This document shows, piece after piece, positions 4,211-6,438 of a DNA stretch of 6,438 bases. Numbering within the stretch: the first letter of the stretch is position 1; each line of letters starts with the position of its first letter. The position numbers and the translations under genes are program-made. The notes below the pieces were generated by a model, which was not told the DNA's origin, ran no database searches, and saw only the letters and a program-made list of their open reading frames with translations. Origin of the DNA: Bacteroidota bacterium (GTDB taxonomy: Bacteria; Bacteroidota; Bacteroidia; 2-12-FULL-35-15); contig JAIOQD010000579.1 of NCBI GenBank assembly GCA_021413595.1, positions 1-6,438 on the forward strand. The letters are read 5' to 3'.

Positions 4211-6438
4211 GTTTTCGGGCATTTTCATAATTAAATAAAACACCGGCTTTGGTAATACGTTCAGAACGTATGATCTGCAAAATAGCTTCTTTGGATGATT
4301 TAAAGTTATTTTCGGATTCTGGCATGTTATTAATTAATTCCTTCATTCCAGCCATTGCTTCTGGTAATTTATCGGCCTGAGTTCCAATATATGAAAACAC
4401 ATAATTATATTCCTCTTTCTTTTTAGGAATACTGTAGCTGCAATAAACAGAGTATGCTAATGCTTTTGATTCACGCATTTCTTGAAACACTACAGAAGAC
4501 ATTCCGGCACCAAAATATTCATTAAACATGCGAGCCATAGATGCATTGTCCTTATTGTACAAACCGTCTTTCGAAAGTAAAATTACTTCAGCTTGCTTCA
4601 TATCGTAATCTATCACATAAACATTAGTATTTTCGGCTACCTCCTCAAATTTTATAGGGGCAGGAATTGGTTTAAGTGTTTCAGGTACCTTATGCAAATT
4701 ATCTAATATTGAAACAAGTGTGGCTGCTGAATTATCTCCATAATATAATACCCTATGCTGAAATGAGGTAATTTCATTAATGATAGATATTAATTCCTGC
4801 GAATTTAAATTTTTCAATTCTTCAGCAGATAAAATATTTGTGTAGGGTGATTTTTTTCCATATTTTCCGTAAGCGAATAGTCCACCAAATAAAATTTCGC
4901 CTTTATTTAATTTTGCATCCTCACGTTTTTTAAGAATATCAGATACCACATTTGTTAATGCAGCTTCGTTCGGTTGTGCATTTGCTAAAAGATCTTCAAA
5001 CAATTTTATAGCCTTCTCAATATTCTCAGTTAATCCGTTAAGACTTACATACAATTCATCTTCTCCAACATAAACATCAAATGAACAGCCAAGTTTATAA
5101 AACTCTTGCTTTACAGCCCCTGCAGTTAATTCTTTTGTTCCAAGATATTTTAAATAATTAATGGCTACATCTAATTTTTTATTGTGATTGGTTCCCATAT
5201 CCAAAACATAATACATATCAAATGTTTTATTTTCGGAATTAGATGTATATAAAACGGGGATACCATTTTTTAAATTCATATTTTTTATGTCAGTAGCGTA
5301 ATCAATAAAAACCGGCTCAATATCTTTTATTGGAGCAGCGATCACACTTTTTAAAAACGGACTTTGAACATCCCTATTTACCTCTACTGGAGTAATAATG
5401 GGTTTAATTACCTTCTGAACATTTTTATCTTCTCCTGTGCGCTTATACACAAGAACATAATTATTTTTATAATGTTCTTTAGCAAACTCCACCACTTCCT
5501 GTTTCGTAATTTTTGATAGTCGATCGATCGTACTAACATAGTTTTGCCATTTAGTATCTGTAATAAATGCACTCACAAAAGCATCAGCACGTGAACTATT
5601 TCGTTCATACATTTTTGTTTCTTGTAATTTCATATCAGTAATAACAGCACTTAACAGCCATTCTGGGAAATCGCCTTCTTTCACTTTTTCAATTTGTTCG
5701 AGCAATAAATCTTTCACTTGCTCTAACGACTGTCCCTCTTTTGGGTTACCGCTAATAATATGTGCCGAATAATCTTTGCACTCCAGATCGAACGCACTGG
5801 CCTCCAGTACTTTTTGTTGTTGATTTAAATTCAAGTCAATTAAACCAGCTTGACCATTCGATAAAATTTTATTAATCATCATGATCATATCTGCATCTTT
5901 GGATCCTATACCGGCAAAACGGTAGCCAATCATTACGTTTTCAGCGTCAGGCCCAATTACTTCCTTTATAAGTGGAGATGTAATTGGTTTTTCAACAAAT
6001 GGTACATAAACAGGAAGAGGTTTACTTTTCCAGGAGCCAAATTTTTTATCGATCATTTTAATTGTTAAATCGGGATCGAAATCTCCGGAAATACAAATGG
6101 CCATATTATTAGGCACATAGTAGGTATTAAAATATTTTTTTATCTCGGTTAAAGAAGGATTTTTTAAATGTTCGATTGTACCGATAGTTGTTTGTGAACC
6201 ATAGGTATTATTAGGGAAGAGACCAGCTAATAAAGCTTCCCAAGATTTGCTTCCATCATTATCAAGTCCTCGGTTTTTCTCTTCATAAACAGCCTCTAAT
6301 TCAGTATGAAATAATCGCAATACGGGGTTACGAAAACGCTCGGATTCGATTGTTGTCCATTTGTCCAACTGATTGGAAGGGATATCATTTACATAAACTG
6401 TTTGTTCTAACCAAGTATATGCATTTGTTCCTTTGGCA
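4200..6438 (-). CDS. M16 (pitrilysin/insulinase) family zinc metallopeptidase, 5'-partial and C-terminally truncated
   Basis: The frame is open to the right edge; 745 residues are visible and the true start lies outside, so the in-frame TTG at 6368 should not be taken as the start. The protein is a large M16 peptidase with repeated peptidase-like domains that degrade peptides, probably in the periplasm or attached to the envelope; no signal peptide can be checked here. Counting from the first full codon, residues 1-140 are the end of the first catalytic domain. The helix ELEAVYEEKN (46-55) carries the expected third zinc-ligand glutamate, and the HxxEH motif must lie upstream of the window. 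Residues from about 150-330 form the first inactive-type domain (ENVMIGYRF), and a second pair follows, with RESKALAY at about 655-662. The frame ends ...NYENARKQNP at a TGA, about 50-70 residues short of the family C-terminus, whose final segment lies downstream in another frame. The product may be non-functional, or active without its last segment. Full-length homologues are about 950-1000 residues. Confidence 0.9.
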   Translation of the reverse strand, partial: AKGTNAYTWLEQTVYVNDIPSNQLDKWTTIESERFRNPVLRLFHTELEAVYEEKNRGLDNDGSKSWEALLAGLFPNNTYGSQTTIGTIEHLKNPSLTEIKKYFNTYYVPNNMAICISGDFDPDLTIKMIDKKFGSWKSKPLPVYVPFVEKPITSPLIKEVIGPDAENVMIGYRFAGIGSKDADMIMMINKILSNGQAGLIDLNLNQQQKVLEASAFDLECKDYSAHIISGNPKEGQSLEQVKDLLLEQIEKVKEGDFPEWLLSAVITDMKLQETKMYERNSSRADAFVSAFITDTKWQNYVSTIDRLSKITKQEVVEFAKEHYKNNYVLVYKRTGEDKNVQKVIKPIITPVEVNRDVQSPFLKSVIAAPIKDIEPVFIDYATDIKNMNLKNGIPVLYTSNSENKTFDMYYVLDMGTNHNKKLDVAINYLKYLGTKELTAGAVKQEFYKLGCSFDVYVGEDELYVSLNGLTENIEKAIKLFEDLLANAQPNEAALTNVVSDILKKREDAKLNKGEILFGGLFAYGKYGKKSPYTNILSAEELKNLNSQELISIINEITSFQHRVLYYGDNSAATLVSILDNLHKVPETLKPIPAPIKFEEVAENTNVYVIDYDMKQAEVILLSKDGLYNKDNASMARMFNEYFGAGMSSVVFQEMRESKALAYSVYCSYSIPKKKEEYNYVFSYIGTQADKLPEAMAGMKELINNMPESENNFKSSKEAILQIIRSERITKAGVLFNYENARKQNP

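Noticed and set aside
4200..6368. TTG at 6368 as the start of the M16 peptidase
   Set aside because: The frame continues upstream to the window edge with family-like sequence (e.g. GTNAYTWLEQTVYVNDIP), and the zinc-binding HxxEH motif has not yet appeared, so the gene begins outside the window.
2769..6438. icd and the M16 peptidase gene as one operon
   Set aside because: A very strong hairpin terminator and a separate icd promoter box lie between them, and the functions are unrelated.

Overview
The window looks like a chromosomal segment from a member of the Bacteroidota. The evidence is low GC content, start codons without clear Shine-Dalgarno sequences, repeated copies of the Bacteroidota -7 promoter box (TAnnTTTG, each time as TATATTTG), a signal peptide ending in the typical ...FSQ, an IS4-type transposase of a kind common in this phylum, and the particular forms of isocitrate dehydrogenase and M16 peptidase. 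I could not assign a genus.

Layout. Positions 1-579 hold no intact gene. They contain AT-rich sequence (1-175), the decayed and internally deleted remnant of an IS4-family transposase on the minus strand (176-469), and a leader with a small perfect hairpin in front of the first gene. A RecD/Pif1-like superfamily 1B DNA helicase gene follows on the plus strand (580-2007). It converges on a small secreted-protein gene (2051-2461, minus) across a 43-base spacer filled by a GC-rich hairpin. Then come three minus-strand elements: the promoter and palindrome of the secreted-protein gene, a strong terminator, and the NADP-dependent isocitrate dehydrogenase gene (2769-4013) with its own promoter and a palindrome at the predicted transcript start. 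Upstream of that, a 53-base near-perfect hairpin separates it from an M16-family zinc peptidase gene that runs off the right edge (4200-6438).

The most notable points are two broken genes. The M16 reading frame stops early at 4200-4202, yet the expected family C-terminus (ending ...DVFGY) lies immediately downstream in another frame. This indicates an out-of-frame deletion of roughly 50 codons, or an assembly error. The transposase relic keeps only its two ends, fused in one frame with an internal stop.

The genes do not look like one pathway. They are neighbouring housekeeping or general-purpose genes (DNA repair helicase, TCA-cycle enzyme, envelope or periplasmic peptidase, small exported protein), each with its own promoter and terminator signals where these are visible. 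I found no evidence of a new multi-gene system, CRISPR array, tRNA or rRNA.
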